A stretch of 64,000 bases of DNA, from contig CADCKD010000003.1 of NCBI GenBank assembly GCA_902801985.1, positions 84,771 to 148,770 of the forward strand, given 5' to 3'. The stretch comes from an uncultured bacterium (GTDB lineage: Bacteria > Cyanobacteriota > Vampirovibrionia > Gastranaerophilales > Gastranaerophilaceae). A model generated the notes under the pieces. That model was not told the DNA's origin. It was given only the letters and a program-made list of their open reading frames with translations, and did no database searches. This document shows positions 16,116 through 23,510 of the stretch, one piece after another. A program made the translations under genes and the position numbers. The number at the start of each line of letters is the position of its first letter. Within the stretch, counting starts at the first letter, position 1.

Positions 16116-16406
16116 TTATATTTTTCTTTTACCACCGTTTAGCCAAGGAGCTGATTCCAAGTCATCTATAACGTATTTTAAAATATATTCGTTACCAGAT
16201 GCAGGTTTGTAAACTTCTGATTTTTTTGGAGCGTAGTTTACTCTTCTTGGTTGTACAAGATTTGGTTGGTTGTAGTACGGTCTTTCATAATTCACTTGAC
16301 CTGCTGTTGCAGCAGCTTGAGTTGTAGCAGACGGTGCTGCTTCTTCTGCGCTAACAACTGCTTGAGAAATAAGTAATAAACCTAAAATAATTACAATTCT
16401 TTTCAT
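16116..16406 (-). CDS. Small secreted protein of unknown function
   Basis: 96 residues with a clear Sec signal peptide: MKRIVIILGLLLISQAVVSA, with cleavage expected after SA at about residue 20. The mature part is short, Ala/Thr-rich at first, then rich in Tyr, Asn, Gln and Pro (NYERPYYNQPNLVQPRR) and basic; it has no Cys. A CAGGAGATA site lies upstream. Likely periplasmic or surface-located. It is 27 bp downstream of apt on the same strand and has its own strong terminator. Not a family I recognise. Confidence 0.7.
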   Translation of the reverse strand: MKRIVIILGLLLISQAVVSAEEAAPSATTQAAATAGQVNYERPYYNQPNLVQPRRVNYAPKKSEVYKPASGNEYILKYVIDDLESAPWLNGGKRKI

Positions 16407-16433
16407 ATTATATATCTCCTGATTTTTTCTGTA

Positions 16434-16970
16434 CTAGTATTGTAACATGGAAACAACTTTTCCGCAATCATCTAATTTTTCTCTGCCTTTTAAATCCCGT
16501 AATTCAATTAAAAATGCAATTCCCACAAGGTTTCCCCCTGCTCTTTTAACTAAGTTGCATGCAGCTTTTGCTGTTCCTCCTGTCGCAAGTAAATCATCTA
16601 CGACCAAAACGTTTGCGCCTTTTTCTATGGCATCTTCGTGCATTTCTATTGTATCGTGTCCGTATTCAAGACCGTATGATTCAGAAATTGTCTTTGCCGG
16701 AAGTTTATTTGGTTTTCTTATTGGTATAAAGCCGCAATTAAGTTTATATGCCATTGGCATCCCAAAGATAAATCCGCGGCTTTCTATTCCGGCGATATAA
16801 TCTATTTTAATATCTTTATATTGTTCACAAAGATAGTCAACCATAAATTTCATTGTTTGTGCATCTTTTATCCCTGTTGTTATATCTCTGAATATAATTC
16901 CTGCTTTTGGGAAATCTTTTACTGCTCTTATTTTTGATTTTACGTCCTCTATTGATATAGTTGTTGTCAT
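16434..16970 (-). CDS. apt: Adenine phosphoribosyltransferase
   Basis: 178 residues. Apt salvages adenine with PRPP to make AMP. Signatures are KIRAVKDFPKAGIIFRDIT near the N-terminus, AGIESRGFIFGMPMAYKL, FIPIRKPNKLP, and the PRPP-binding motif VLVVDDLLATGGTAKA near 120-135. Length is typical. An AGGAG site lies upstream. It is flanked on the same strand by the glycosyltransferase (upstream, 23 bp) and the small secreted protein (downstream), so the three may be co-transcribed. Confidence 0.96.
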   Translation of the reverse strand: MTTTISIEDVKSKIRAVKDFPKAGIIFRDITTGIKDAQTMKFMVDYLCEQYKDIKIDYIAGIESRGFIFGMPMAYKLNCGFIPIRKPNKLPAKTISESYGLEYGHDTIEMHEDAIEKGANVLVVDDLLATGGTAKAACNLVKRAGGNLVGIAFLIELRDLKGREKLDDCGKVVSMLQY

Positions 16971-16993
16971 TTATATTTCTCCTATTTATATTT

Positions 16994-18361
16994 TTACATT
17001 TTTAGAAGTTTTTTAAGTTCTTCTTTGGCTTGTTTTATTTTTTCTTTTGCTCTTTGTATTGCGTGTTCGTGACGAACTAAGCCGTGAGCGGTTTTACCCC
17101 AATTCATGTCTTTTTTCATGAATAAAATTTTGGTACCAATGAATAATACAAGCGGGAACCATATTAAAAGCAAATATGCTGAAGTTACTATTGATTGAAT
17201 AAGTGCTTCTATTCTGTTTAGTTTGTCATATTTTCTGAGTGCATATCTGCCTGCCAGCATAAATCCTATACCTATTATACATCCCATTATAAGTGATGAC
17301 ATTAAAATATATGTAGGGGCATCTTTTAGAATAATTTTTGCTAAAAGAATAAATATTTCTATAATAAACCACGCCGGCATTATAAACTCAGAGATATACG
17401 CAATCAAATCAAGCTTTACACGCAAAGACATTTTTTTAGATGTGAATATGTCTCCAAAATATTCTAAATATCTGCGTATTGTGCCTTCAAGCCATCTTCT
17501 TCTTTGTCTGTATAGAGGGAATAGGTACATAATTCCTTCTTCATAGACAATTGTATCTTTGCAAAATCTTACGTCCCAACCTTTTATGTGTAATCTTGTA
17601 GACATATCAAGATCATCTGTAATGGTGTAATTATTCCAGCCGCCGATATCTTCAAGAGCTTCTCTTTTTATAAGTTCTCCGTTCCCTCGAAGTTCAACTG
17701 CTCCTTTTACGGCATCTCTTGAAACTTGACAATATGTGTCCATTGTCATTTCGTTGTTTTGACAGCGAGTAAGTATATTTACATCTTTGTTTCGAACAAC
17801 TTTTCGAGCTTGAACGGCTCCGACATCTTTTGGTTCAAGTTCATATACAAGGTTTGTTAAAAAATCCGGATCCATTGTTGCATCAGCATCAAATACGAGA
17901 ATGGCTTCGCCTTTTGCAATTTTAAGTGCATCATTTAATACTGCGGATTTTCCCGGAAAAGCATCTTTATTTCTTATTAATGCCACCAATCGACCTTGAT
18001 ATTTCTTTTCAAGGTCTTTAATTACGGATGCTGTGTTATCTGTACTTCTGTCGTCGATTACTATTACTTCATAATTTGGGTATGTCATATTGAAAACTGT
18101 TTCAACTGTTGAAGTTATGACGCTATCTTCATTATGTGCAGGAATCAAAATGCTGACAAAAGGTTTATAATTTTCATTTTTTGGTTTAGGATTTTTTAAT
18201 TCTTTTCTTGTTTTAACTTTTGTTGCGATTGAAGAAAATATTGAATATATAGCCATTAAGCATACAAAAAGTCCAAGCCCCCAGGTAGTATAACTCTGGA
18301 ACACGTATATAAATACTGTTAAGCCAATAACTATTAAAAATAATAAAATTCGTTCTTTCAT
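16994..18361 (-). CDS. Membrane glycosyltransferase family 2 (processive type)
   Basis: 455 residues from the ATG at 18361 (AGGGAAG upstream); an upstream in-frame ATG at 18430 lacks a site. Two N-terminal membrane helices, a GT-A domain and about four C-terminal helices. Motifs: IDDRSTDNT near 100, DADATMD (D-x-D, metal/UDP-sugar) near 157, TDDLDMSTR near 246 and QRRRWLEG near 284 (Q/RxxRW). This set belongs to processive synthases such as poly-N-acetylglucosamine, hyaluronan or cellulose synthase-like enzymes; the polymer made here cannot be told. The C-terminus is a Lys/Glu-rich helix. Confidence 0.85.
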   Translation of the reverse strand: MKERILLFLIVIGLTVFIYVFQSYTTWGLGLFVCLMAIYSIFSSIATKVKTRKELKNPKPKNENYKPFVSILIPAHNEDSVITSTVETVFNMTYPNYEVIVIDDRSTDNTASVIKDLEKKYQGRLVALIRNKDAFPGKSAVLNDALKIAKGEAILVFDADATMDPDFLTNLVYELEPKDVGAVQARKVVRNKDVNILTRCQNNEMTMDTYCQVSRDAVKGAVELRGNGELIKREALEDIGGWNNYTITDDLDMSTRLHIKGWDVRFCKDTIVYEEGIMYLFPLYRQRRRWLEGTIRRYLEYFGDIFTSKKMSLRVKLDLIAYISEFIMPAWFIIEIFILLAKIILKDAPTYILMSSLIMGCIIGIGFMLAGRYALRKYDKLNRIEALIQSIVTSAYLLLIWFPLVLFIGTKILFMKKDMNWGKTAHGLVRHEHAIQRAKEKIKQAKEELKKLLKM

Positions 18362-18434
18362 TCTTACTTCCCTATTAATAATAATAGCAAAAAAGATTTT
18401 TTTGTTTAGCATTCTCAAAAATTGTAACAACTTC

Positions 18435-18954
18435 TTACATAATACATGGTATAAGCATGTATTGTGTAAATCGGGGGCTTATGCAGCCCCCGTATCCCCT
18501 GCAGTCTATTTTCTTGTGCCGACAAGAAAATAGACAAAAAGAAGCTCCCGACCTGAACTCCGCTTGCTAATAAATTGTAATGCTCGAGTACAAGGCGGAT
18601 AACTCGCTAAAAAATAATGCTCAAACAAATCCGCCTTTGAAATTCTCTCGCATAACATTTATTGCCAGCTTCATAAAGGTCGGAGGGGTAATAATTCCCC
18701 CTCTCCTAAAGAATAGGAGAGGGGTAGGGGTGAGGTATGCAAACCGTTATTTAGGTTCGCCCTTAATTTTTGCCTGTAAGGCAAAAACGTAAGAACAAAT
18801 TATACTGATATTTTGTGAGCGGAACGCTGCCGGAGGCAGTGTAGTATAGTGCGAGTTTTTCTTTTTTGGTTCGTTTTTTCTTTTTGCTTCAAGACAAAAA
18901 GAAAAAATGAACAAATAATAAGCATAATACATGCTTATACCATGTATTATGTAA
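18435..18954. repeat. Hairpin-rich non-coding element with 32-bp inverted ends
   Basis: The outer ends 18435-18466 and 18923-18954 are inverted copies, 31 of 32 bases identical. The core of each end is also a palindrome by itself (CATAATACATG, 7-nt spacer, CATGTATTATG in the right copy). Inside are further hairpins: 18472-18492 (CGGGGGCT stem), 18504-18535 (14-bp perfect stem, 4-nt loop), 18697-18724 (CCTCACCC-family repeat) and 18767-18787 (TTTTTGCC stem). There is no ORF with a ribosome binding site. The whole region is probably a MITE-like or composite repeat inserted between the divergent glycosyltransferase and HU genes. Confidence 0.65.
18697..18736. repeat. CCTCACCC-family palindromic repeat, reverse orientation
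   Basis: CCCCTCTCCTA-AAGAA-TAGGAGAGGGG is a perfect 11-bp stem followed by TAGGGGTGAGGT. This is the reverse complement of the pattern at 4781, 6383 and 6431, so the family is not restricted to the cluster at 4.7-6.5 kb. It is nested in the inverted-end element. Confidence 0.7.
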
Positions 18955-19010
18955 ATTTCATATAAAAAAAGGTTTTTATTGTTAAAAAGTGTTAAATTTA
19001 TTAAAAATAC

Positions 19011-19038
19011 TTGCATGCCTGAAAATTTTTTATATAAT
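19011..19038 (+). promoter_or_regulatory. Sigma70-type promoter of the HU gene
   Basis: TTGCAT (19011-19016), a 16-nt spacer, and TATAAT (19033-19038). The expected start is about 25-30 nt before the HU ATG, and an AAGGAG site follows. Confidence 0.6.
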
Positions 19039-19071
19039 GATTGAGTACACTTTAAGAAAAGGAGTTTTATT

Positions 19072-19350
19072 ATGAACAAAGAAGAATTAGTACAAGAAAT
19101 TTCAAAAAAAGCTGGAGTTACTCAAAAAGAAGCATCTGAAGTTTTGGGTTCTTTAATTGAAACTATCCAAAAAACAGTTGCTAAAGGTAAAAAAGTAACT
19201 TTAGTTGGTTTCGGTACTTGGGAAGCTCGCAAAAGAGCTGCTAGAATCGGCAGAAACCCTCAAACTGGTAAGGAATTAAAAATCCCTGCTAAAACAGTTC
19301 CTGCTTTCTCAGCTGGTAAAAAATTCAAAACTATTGTTAATGGCAAATAG
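19072..19350 (+). CDS. hup: HU family DNA-binding protein
   Basis: 92 residues, the standard HU length. It bends and compacts DNA as a dimer. Signatures: MNKEELVQEISKKAGVTQKE, the body VTLVGFGTWEARKRAARIGR, the beta-arm RNPQTGKELKIPAKTVPAF with the conserved Pro that intercalates DNA, and SAGKKFK at the C-terminus. A strong AAGGAG site and promoter precede it and a terminator follows, so it is its own transcription unit. Codon use (GCT, AAA, GGT) is that of a highly expressed gene. Confidence 0.96.
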   Translation: MNKEELVQEISKKAGVTQKEASEVLGSLIETIQKTVAKGKKVTLVGFGTWEARKRAARIGRNPQTGKELKIPAKTVPAFSAGKKFKTIVNGK

Positions 19351-19374
19351 TTAGTTGAATAAACTAAGATTGAA

Positions 19375-19413
19375 AGGTATTCATCTCTTATGAGCTGGAT
19401 GCCTTTTTTTTTT
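19375..19413 (+). terminator. Terminator of the HU gene
   Basis: A 13-bp stem with G-U pairs and mismatches (AGGTATTCATCTC with GAGCTGGATGCCT) and a TTAT loop, followed by ten T. It lies 24 bp after the HU stop. Confidence 0.85.
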
Positions 19414-19428
19414 ATATAGGTAGTTTGC

Positions 19429-20046
19429 ATGTTTGATAGTATTATTGCCGGATTTATAGCATGGCTTGAAGATATTATATCCGCAGCAGGGGCATGGGGA
19501 ATTATGGGACTTATGGTCTTAGAATCCTGTAATGTTCCTATCCCAAGTGAGGCAACTTTACCTTTTGCGGGTTATTTAGTAAGTCTGGGAAAATTAAATT
19601 TTCATGTAGCGGCATGGGCAAGTGCTATCGGGTGCTTAATCGGTTCTGCGATTTCATATTATATAGGCTATATTGGCGGTCGTAAATTTATTGAGAAATA
19701 TGGAAAATATTTCTTTGTATCAAAGGAAGAACTGGAAGATGCGGATAAATGGGTTGAAAAATACGGAGATTGGGCATTTTTTATATGCAGAATGCTTCCG
19801 ATAATAAGGACTTTCATATCCTTGCCTGCAGGAATTTTAAAGGCTAAAAAAAGAACATTTTTCATTCTTACTTTTGTGGGTTCTCTAATTTGGAGCTATG
19901 CACTTGTAAAAGTCGGGGTTGAGCTTGGAGAACACATGGCCGCTATTATGCCTCTGTGGCATAAATTTGATGAAGTGATTATTATATTATGTTTTGTATT
20001 GTTTGGAGTTTATCTATACAAACATATTAAAAAATTAAAAAAATAG
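19429..20046 (+). CDS. DedA family membrane protein
   Basis: 205 residues with about five to six hydrophobic segments. DedA signatures are present: ESCNVPIPSEATLPFAGYL near the N-terminus, GSAISYYIGYIGGRKFIEKYG, and the FICRMLPIIRTFISLPAG motif with the essential Arg residues. DedA proteins are thought to act as lipid carrier (undecaprenyl phosphate or phospholipid) transporters driven by proton motive force. It follows HU by 15 bp after the HU terminator; only a weak AGGTAG site precedes the ATG. It ends 5 bp from the convergent PHP gene. Confidence 0.93.
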   Translation: MFDSIIAGFIAWLEDIISAAGAWGIMGLMVLESCNVPIPSEATLPFAGYLVSLGKLNFHVAAWASAIGCLIGSAISYYIGYIGGRKFIEKYGKYFFVSKEELEDADKWVEKYGDWAFFICRMLPIIRTFISLPAGILKAKKRTFFILTFVGSLIWSYALVKVGVELGEHMAAIMPLWHKFDEVIIILCFVLFGVYLYKHIKKLKK

Positions 20047-20051
20047 CAGGC

Positions 20052-20687
20052 TTATGAAAAATCCCTTCCGTGGAAATCAGTTCCGCCGGTTTTGATAAGA
20101 TTATATTTCTCTGCGATTTTGTTTATTTCATCTATAGGGGCAAATTTCAGATACTTTCTCCATCTTGGATATGGGTAGTATATTTCAATTCCGTCAAGTC
20201 CGAGCTCTTTTAAGTCTTGGACAAATTTTTCCATATTAATCGCCCAACAACATGCCGGATGTGCTAAAACAGCTATTCCGCCGGCTTGATGGATCGCATT
20301 AATTAGTTTTTTAATATTGCGTTTTGAAAAAAAACGGATAATGTCTTTTTCTGTGCCTTGCTTGTCTTTTGAATAAAATTCCTGCATGCATTCTGCATTT
20401 ATGTCTATGCCGTATGCAAGAAGGTGCAGAAATATATATTTAAACCATACGTCAAATTCTACTGCGGGAATGACATAATCAAGCAGGTCGGTATTTTCTA
20501 AATGCCCTTGAACGGTATTGTGATCTGTAATGGCAATTCTTTTATACCCGATTTCTTTAGCTTGTCGTACTATTTTTCTGTATTCTCCGTGACCGTCAGA
20601 GTATGTTGTGTGAATATGTAAATTTACTAACCCATTTTTATAATCATCTGTGGTATAGTTTTTTATGAGTTCTTTATAATTTGTCAT
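20052..20687 (-). CDS. PHP-domain metal-dependent phosphoesterase
   Basis: 211 residues. The PHP metal-binding motifs are visible: NLHIHTTYSDGHGEY near the N-terminus, AITDHNTVQGH, a Glu in VIPAVEFDVW, IAVLAHPACCW, and GTDFHG at the C-terminus. PHP proteins hydrolyse phosphoesters (histidinol phosphate, nucleoside bisphosphates, DNA ends); substrate here is unknown. The length is short for YciV-type enzymes (about 280). Only a distant AGAGG precedes the ATG. It is convergent with dedA. Confidence 0.85.
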   Translation of the reverse strand: MTNYKELIKNYTTDDYKNGLVNLHIHTTYSDGHGEYRKIVRQAKEIGYKRIAITDHNTVQGHLENTDLLDYVIPAVEFDVWFKYIFLHLLAYGIDINAECMQEFYSKDKQGTEKDIIRFFSKRNIKKLINAIHQAGGIAVLAHPACCWAINMEKFVQDLKELGLDGIEIYYPYPRWRKYLKFAPIDEINKIAEKYNLIKTGGTDFHGRDFS

Positions 20688-20745
20688 TGTGACTTTTTAT
20701 TTACCTCTATTTGTAATAATATAATAATACAACTAAGGAGGCTTT

Positions 20746-21690
20746 ATGTCCAAGAGCAAGATTAAGAATGGTATGTGGTCGGTTTTATTTGAAGGTGTAA
20801 AGATATTTTTCTCTAATATAGATAAATTTACGATTTATATGTTGTTTCCTGTTTTGGGGCAGCTGGTTGGTTTTATTTTAGCTTTAAGTCTGCCTTTAGC
20901 TTTGGCAGGTAAAATTGCGGAAAAATCAACAAGTTTATCTTCTGCGTTTCTGATTATTTTATTGCTCGCTATTCCCGGGCTGTTGATATTTGTTAAGGCA
21001 TTCTGGGATTATATGGTTGCGTATGTTGCGCTGAATTCGATGACCGAGGGGGCGCTTACAACCGGGCATGTTTATGATTTTCAATCCCACAGAGAAGTAG
21101 CAACTCGCAGGGCGGGTAAGTATATTTTGTTTTTGTTCTGTGTAGGGATATTATCACTTGTTGCTTTATTATTCAGTATTATTCCTATTTTAGGCCTTAT
21201 TCCTCCTTTGATAGTTTGGGTATATTTAATTTTGGTTTTTCAAATTTTTACGTTTGAGCCGGATTTGAGCGTAAAAGGTTATTTTAGGAGAAGTTATGAA
21301 CTTGTAAAAGGGAATTGGGCAAAAACGTTTATCATTATGCTGATTTTAGGCTTCTTCTCCATTTTTATAATAACCGAAGGAGTTAGTGTAATATTTGATT
21401 ATTTGCATTTGACGGATAAAGTATGCTCATTGTTTGATTTTGTCGGGGCTTCTATGCCGTTAGATTATATAAATAAGCCTTTGGCATATCTTGGAATGAG
21501 AACTTTGACGGTCAATTATATCTCTAAGTTAATTTTTTCATCTTGCTTAGGAATTATTATTGCAGAGTTTACATTGCCAATTCGCAGTGTCTGCTGGACT
21601 CTGTGGTATATGTCTTTATCTGAGGCAAAAAATAATCTTAAAAACGAACAAAAACCAAGAAAATCTAAAAAAACAAAAGAGGAAGAATAA
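20746..21690 (+). CDS. Polytopic membrane protein of unknown function
   Basis: 314 residues with about six hydrophobic segments (near 25-50, 65-95, 125-170, 190-215 and 250-290), a conserved-looking linker (VRKFQ-type basic loops) and a highly charged C-terminal tail (QKPRKSKKTKEEE). No signal peptidase site. A strong AGGAGG site precedes the ATG. The helix pattern, with two long helices and a glycine/proline kink (FSIIPILGLIPPLIVW), resembles DUF975/YciC-like membrane proteins, but I cannot assign the family. It starts an apparent run with the zinc-ribbon gene and rph. Confidence 0.65.
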   Translation: MSKSKIKNGMWSVLFEGVKIFFSNIDKFTIYMLFPVLGQLVGFILALSLPLALAGKIAEKSTSLSSAFLIILLLAIPGLLIFVKAFWDYMVAYVALNSMTEGALTTGHVYDFQSHREVATRRAGKYILFLFCVGILSLVALLFSIIPILGLIPPLIVWVYLILVFQIFTFEPDLSVKGYFRRSYELVKGNWAKTFIIMLILGFFSIFIITEGVSVIFDYLHLTDKVCSLFDFVGASMPLDYINKPLAYLGMRTLTVNYISKLIFSSCLGIIIAEFTLPIRSVCWTLWYMSLSEAKNNLKNEQKPRKSKKTKEEE

Positions 21691-21696
21691 ATATTT

Positions 21697-21921
21697 ATGT
21701 TTATCTGTAAAAATTGTAAATCTATAGATAAGTTTGAACTTATGTTCTCTCCTGATTATCATGGGAATAGAGATTTTTCTCAAAGTTATAATGACAAGGG
21801 TGAAATTGAAATTTCTGTTGACGGATATGTTTTTGTTCCTGATTTACAATTTATGAATGAGCATGCCGTGTGCCGATATTGTGGTCAGATATATATGTGG
21901 GATTATGACGGCAAAGGGTAA
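21697..21921 (+). CDS. Small zinc-ribbon protein
   Basis: 74 residues with two Cys pairs, CKNC at 4-7 and CRYC near 59-62, spaced as in a zinc ribbon. The middle is acidic and aromatic (FSPDYHGNRDFSQSYNDKG), and the C-terminus ends YMWDYDGKG. It lies 6 bp after the membrane protein gene, with a GAGGAAG site contributed by that gene's last codons, so the two are probably translated from one mRNA. Function unknown; zinc binding is inferred from the Cys spacing. Confidence 0.7.
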   Translation: MFICKNCKSIDKFELMFSPDYHGNRDFSQSYNDKGEIEISVDGYVFVPDLQFMNEHAVCRYCGQIYMWDYDGKG

Positions 21922-21969
21922 ATATGAACAATTTTTATTTAGTATCGTTATAAAGAATAGGAGTGAATA

Positions 21970-22677
21970 ATGAGAAAAGATAATAGAGCGTTAAATCAAA
22001 CAAGGGAAATAAAATTTACAAGAAACTTTACTAAGAACGCGTTGGGTTCTGTGTTGGTAGAATTCGGTGATACAAAGGTGATTACAACAGCATCAGTTGA
22101 AGTCGGGAAGCCAAAGTGGATGGATAAAGATGACCCAAGAGGTTGGTTAACTGCGGAATACTCTCTTTTGCCTTCCTCTACATCTACGAGATGCCAAAGA
22201 GAAAGAACAAAAATTTCCGGCAGAACTCAAGAAATTCAACGTTTGATAGGCAGAAGTTTGAGGGCTTGTGTTGATTTAGAAAAAATGCCTGATTTAACTA
22301 TAACTATTGATGCTGATGTAATTCAGGCTGATGGGGGAACAAGAACTGCGTCTATTTGCGGAGCTTATGTTGCTCTGAATGATGCAGTAAAGAAACTTTT
22401 AAAAGATGGTACTATTAAACAAAATCCTATAATAGAACCAATTGCAGCTATTTCTGCCGGCATTGTTGATGGTGAGGTCTGTCTTGATTTAAATTATGAA
22501 GAAGATTCGCATGCTCAAGTAGATTCTAATGTTGTATTGACAAAAAGCGGAAAGATTATCGAGTTTCAAACTACTGCTGAAGGTGAAGCATATGAATTTG
22601 ACAAGATGATAGAGATTTTTAATGTTGCAAAAAAAGGTATTAATGAAATTATTGAAAAATATTTCACTTTGGAGTAA
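21970..22677 (+). CDS. rph: Ribonuclease PH
   Basis: 235 residues, typical length. It trims tRNA 3' ends by phosphorolysis as a hexameric ring. Signatures: RALNQTREIKFTRNFTKNA, GSVLVEFGDTKVITTASVE, GWLTAEYSLLPSSTSTR, QEIQRLIGRSLRACVD, TITIDADVIQADGGTRTA with the catalytic Asp, and LDLNYEEDSHAQVDSNVV. An AGGAG site lies upstream. It follows the zinc-ribbon gene by 48 bp and is followed closely by a pair of small secreted proteins. Confidence 0.96.
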   Translation: MRKDNRALNQTREIKFTRNFTKNALGSVLVEFGDTKVITTASVEVGKPKWMDKDDPRGWLTAEYSLLPSSTSTRCQRERTKISGRTQEIQRLIGRSLRACVDLEKMPDLTITIDADVIQADGGTRTASICGAYVALNDAVKKLLKDGTIKQNPIIEPIAAISAGIVDGEVCLDLNYEEDSHAQVDSNVVLTKSGKIIEFQTTAEGEAYEFDKMIEIFNVAKKGINEIIEKYFTLE

Positions 22678-22686
22678 TTTTTTGTT

Positions 22687-23022
22687 ATGAACAAATTTTT
22701 TGTATATGTTATTATATTACTATGTTTTGGGATGTTGACAATGCCTTGCCAAGCAAGTGATAAACCTATTTCTACTCAGGGGTTAACACTTGAAGAAGGA
22801 ATTGAAAAAAATGTGAAACCTGCCAAAGCTGAGCTTGCTGAAATGAAACAAATAAGAAAAATGAAAAGAAAATATTTCAGAAATGTAGCAAGATTAAAAT
22901 CAAAAAAATACAAGAAGAATATGCAAGAAAAAAATTTAGAATTTTATAATAGTAGGTTAGAAATAAAAAAACAAAAATTGGAAGAATTAAATTCCGATGG
23001 TAGTAAGAAAGGAGAACACTAA
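22687..23022 (+). CDS. Small secreted Lys/Glu-rich protein
   Basis: 111 residues. The N-terminus MNKFFVYVIILLCFGMLTM, then PCQAS, is a signal peptide, with cleavage likely after CQA. The mature part is strongly charged and helical (AELAEMKQIRKMKRKYFRN, KLEELNSDGSKKGEH) and could form a coiled coil. Its TAA overlaps the ATG of the next gene (TAATG), so the two are translationally coupled. GGAG lies upstream, inside the end of rph. I do not recognise the family; likely periplasmic. Confidence 0.7.
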   Translation: MNKFFVYVIILLCFGMLTMPCQASDKPISTQGLTLEEGIEKNVKPAKAELAEMKQIRKMKRKYFRNVARLKSKKYKKNMQEKNLEFYNSRLEIKKQKLEELNSDGSKKGEH

Positions 23023-23393
23023 TGAAAAAATTATTAGTATCATTTATGGCATTATCTTTAGTTTCTATTGCAGCTCCTGCATATAGTGCTAATCCGATTA
23101 CAAATGCATTGAACAAAACTTCAAATGCAATTACAAATGCAGCTAACAAAGTTACAAAAGCTGAAAACGATGCATTAAAAGCACAAGAAGATGCGCAAAA
23201 AGCAGCCGAAAAAAGACAAAAAGAAATGCAAAAGGCAGCTGAAAAAAGACAAAAAGAATTAGAAAAACAACAAAAAGCAAGAGAAAAAGCTATTGCGGAT
23301 CAAAAAGCTGCTTATGAAAAATCAGTTAATGAACAAAAAACATTCTGGGCTAATCAAAAGAAATTCTGGAAAGGTTTGTTTACTTGGAACTAA
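23022..23393 (+). CDS. Secreted coiled-coil protein
   Basis: 123 residues. The signal peptide MKKLLVSFMALSLVSIAAP ends at AYSA, then a helical region with near-repeats (ITNALNKTSNAITNAANK; QKAAEKRQKEMQKAAEKRQK), rich in Ala, Lys, Gln and Glu as in a coiled coil, and an aromatic C-terminus (TFWANQKKFWKGLFTWN). AAGGAG lies 10 nt before the ATG. It is coupled to the preceding small secreted protein gene; together they may form a periplasmic pair. A terminator follows. Function unknown. Confidence 0.75.
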   Translation: MKKLLVSFMALSLVSIAAPAYSANPITNALNKTSNAITNAANKVTKAENDALKAQEDAQKAAEKRQKEMQKAAEKRQKELEKQQKAREKAIADQKAAYEKSVNEQKTFWANQKKFWKGLFTWN

Positions 23394-23411
23394 TTTTTCA
23401 TTAAAAAATGT

Positions 23412-23450
23412 AAAAGACTGTATGTTTTCTGATAGACATACGGTCTTTTT
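23412..23450 (+). terminator. Terminator after the secreted protein pair
   Basis: A 14-bp stem (AAAAGACTGTATGT with ACATACGGTCTTTT, one G-U pair) with a 10-nt loop is followed by TTTTTC. It is 18 bp after the stop codon. Confidence 0.85.
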
Positions 23451-23510
23451 CTTGTTATATATCTATCTCTGTGGTAATATTTAAAAGTCGAATAAGGGAT
23501 ATAAATAGTC

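Noticed and set aside
18580..18792. 70-codon open frame inside the inverted-end element
   Set aside because: No ribosome binding site, and it runs through palindromic repeats; composition is not coding-like.
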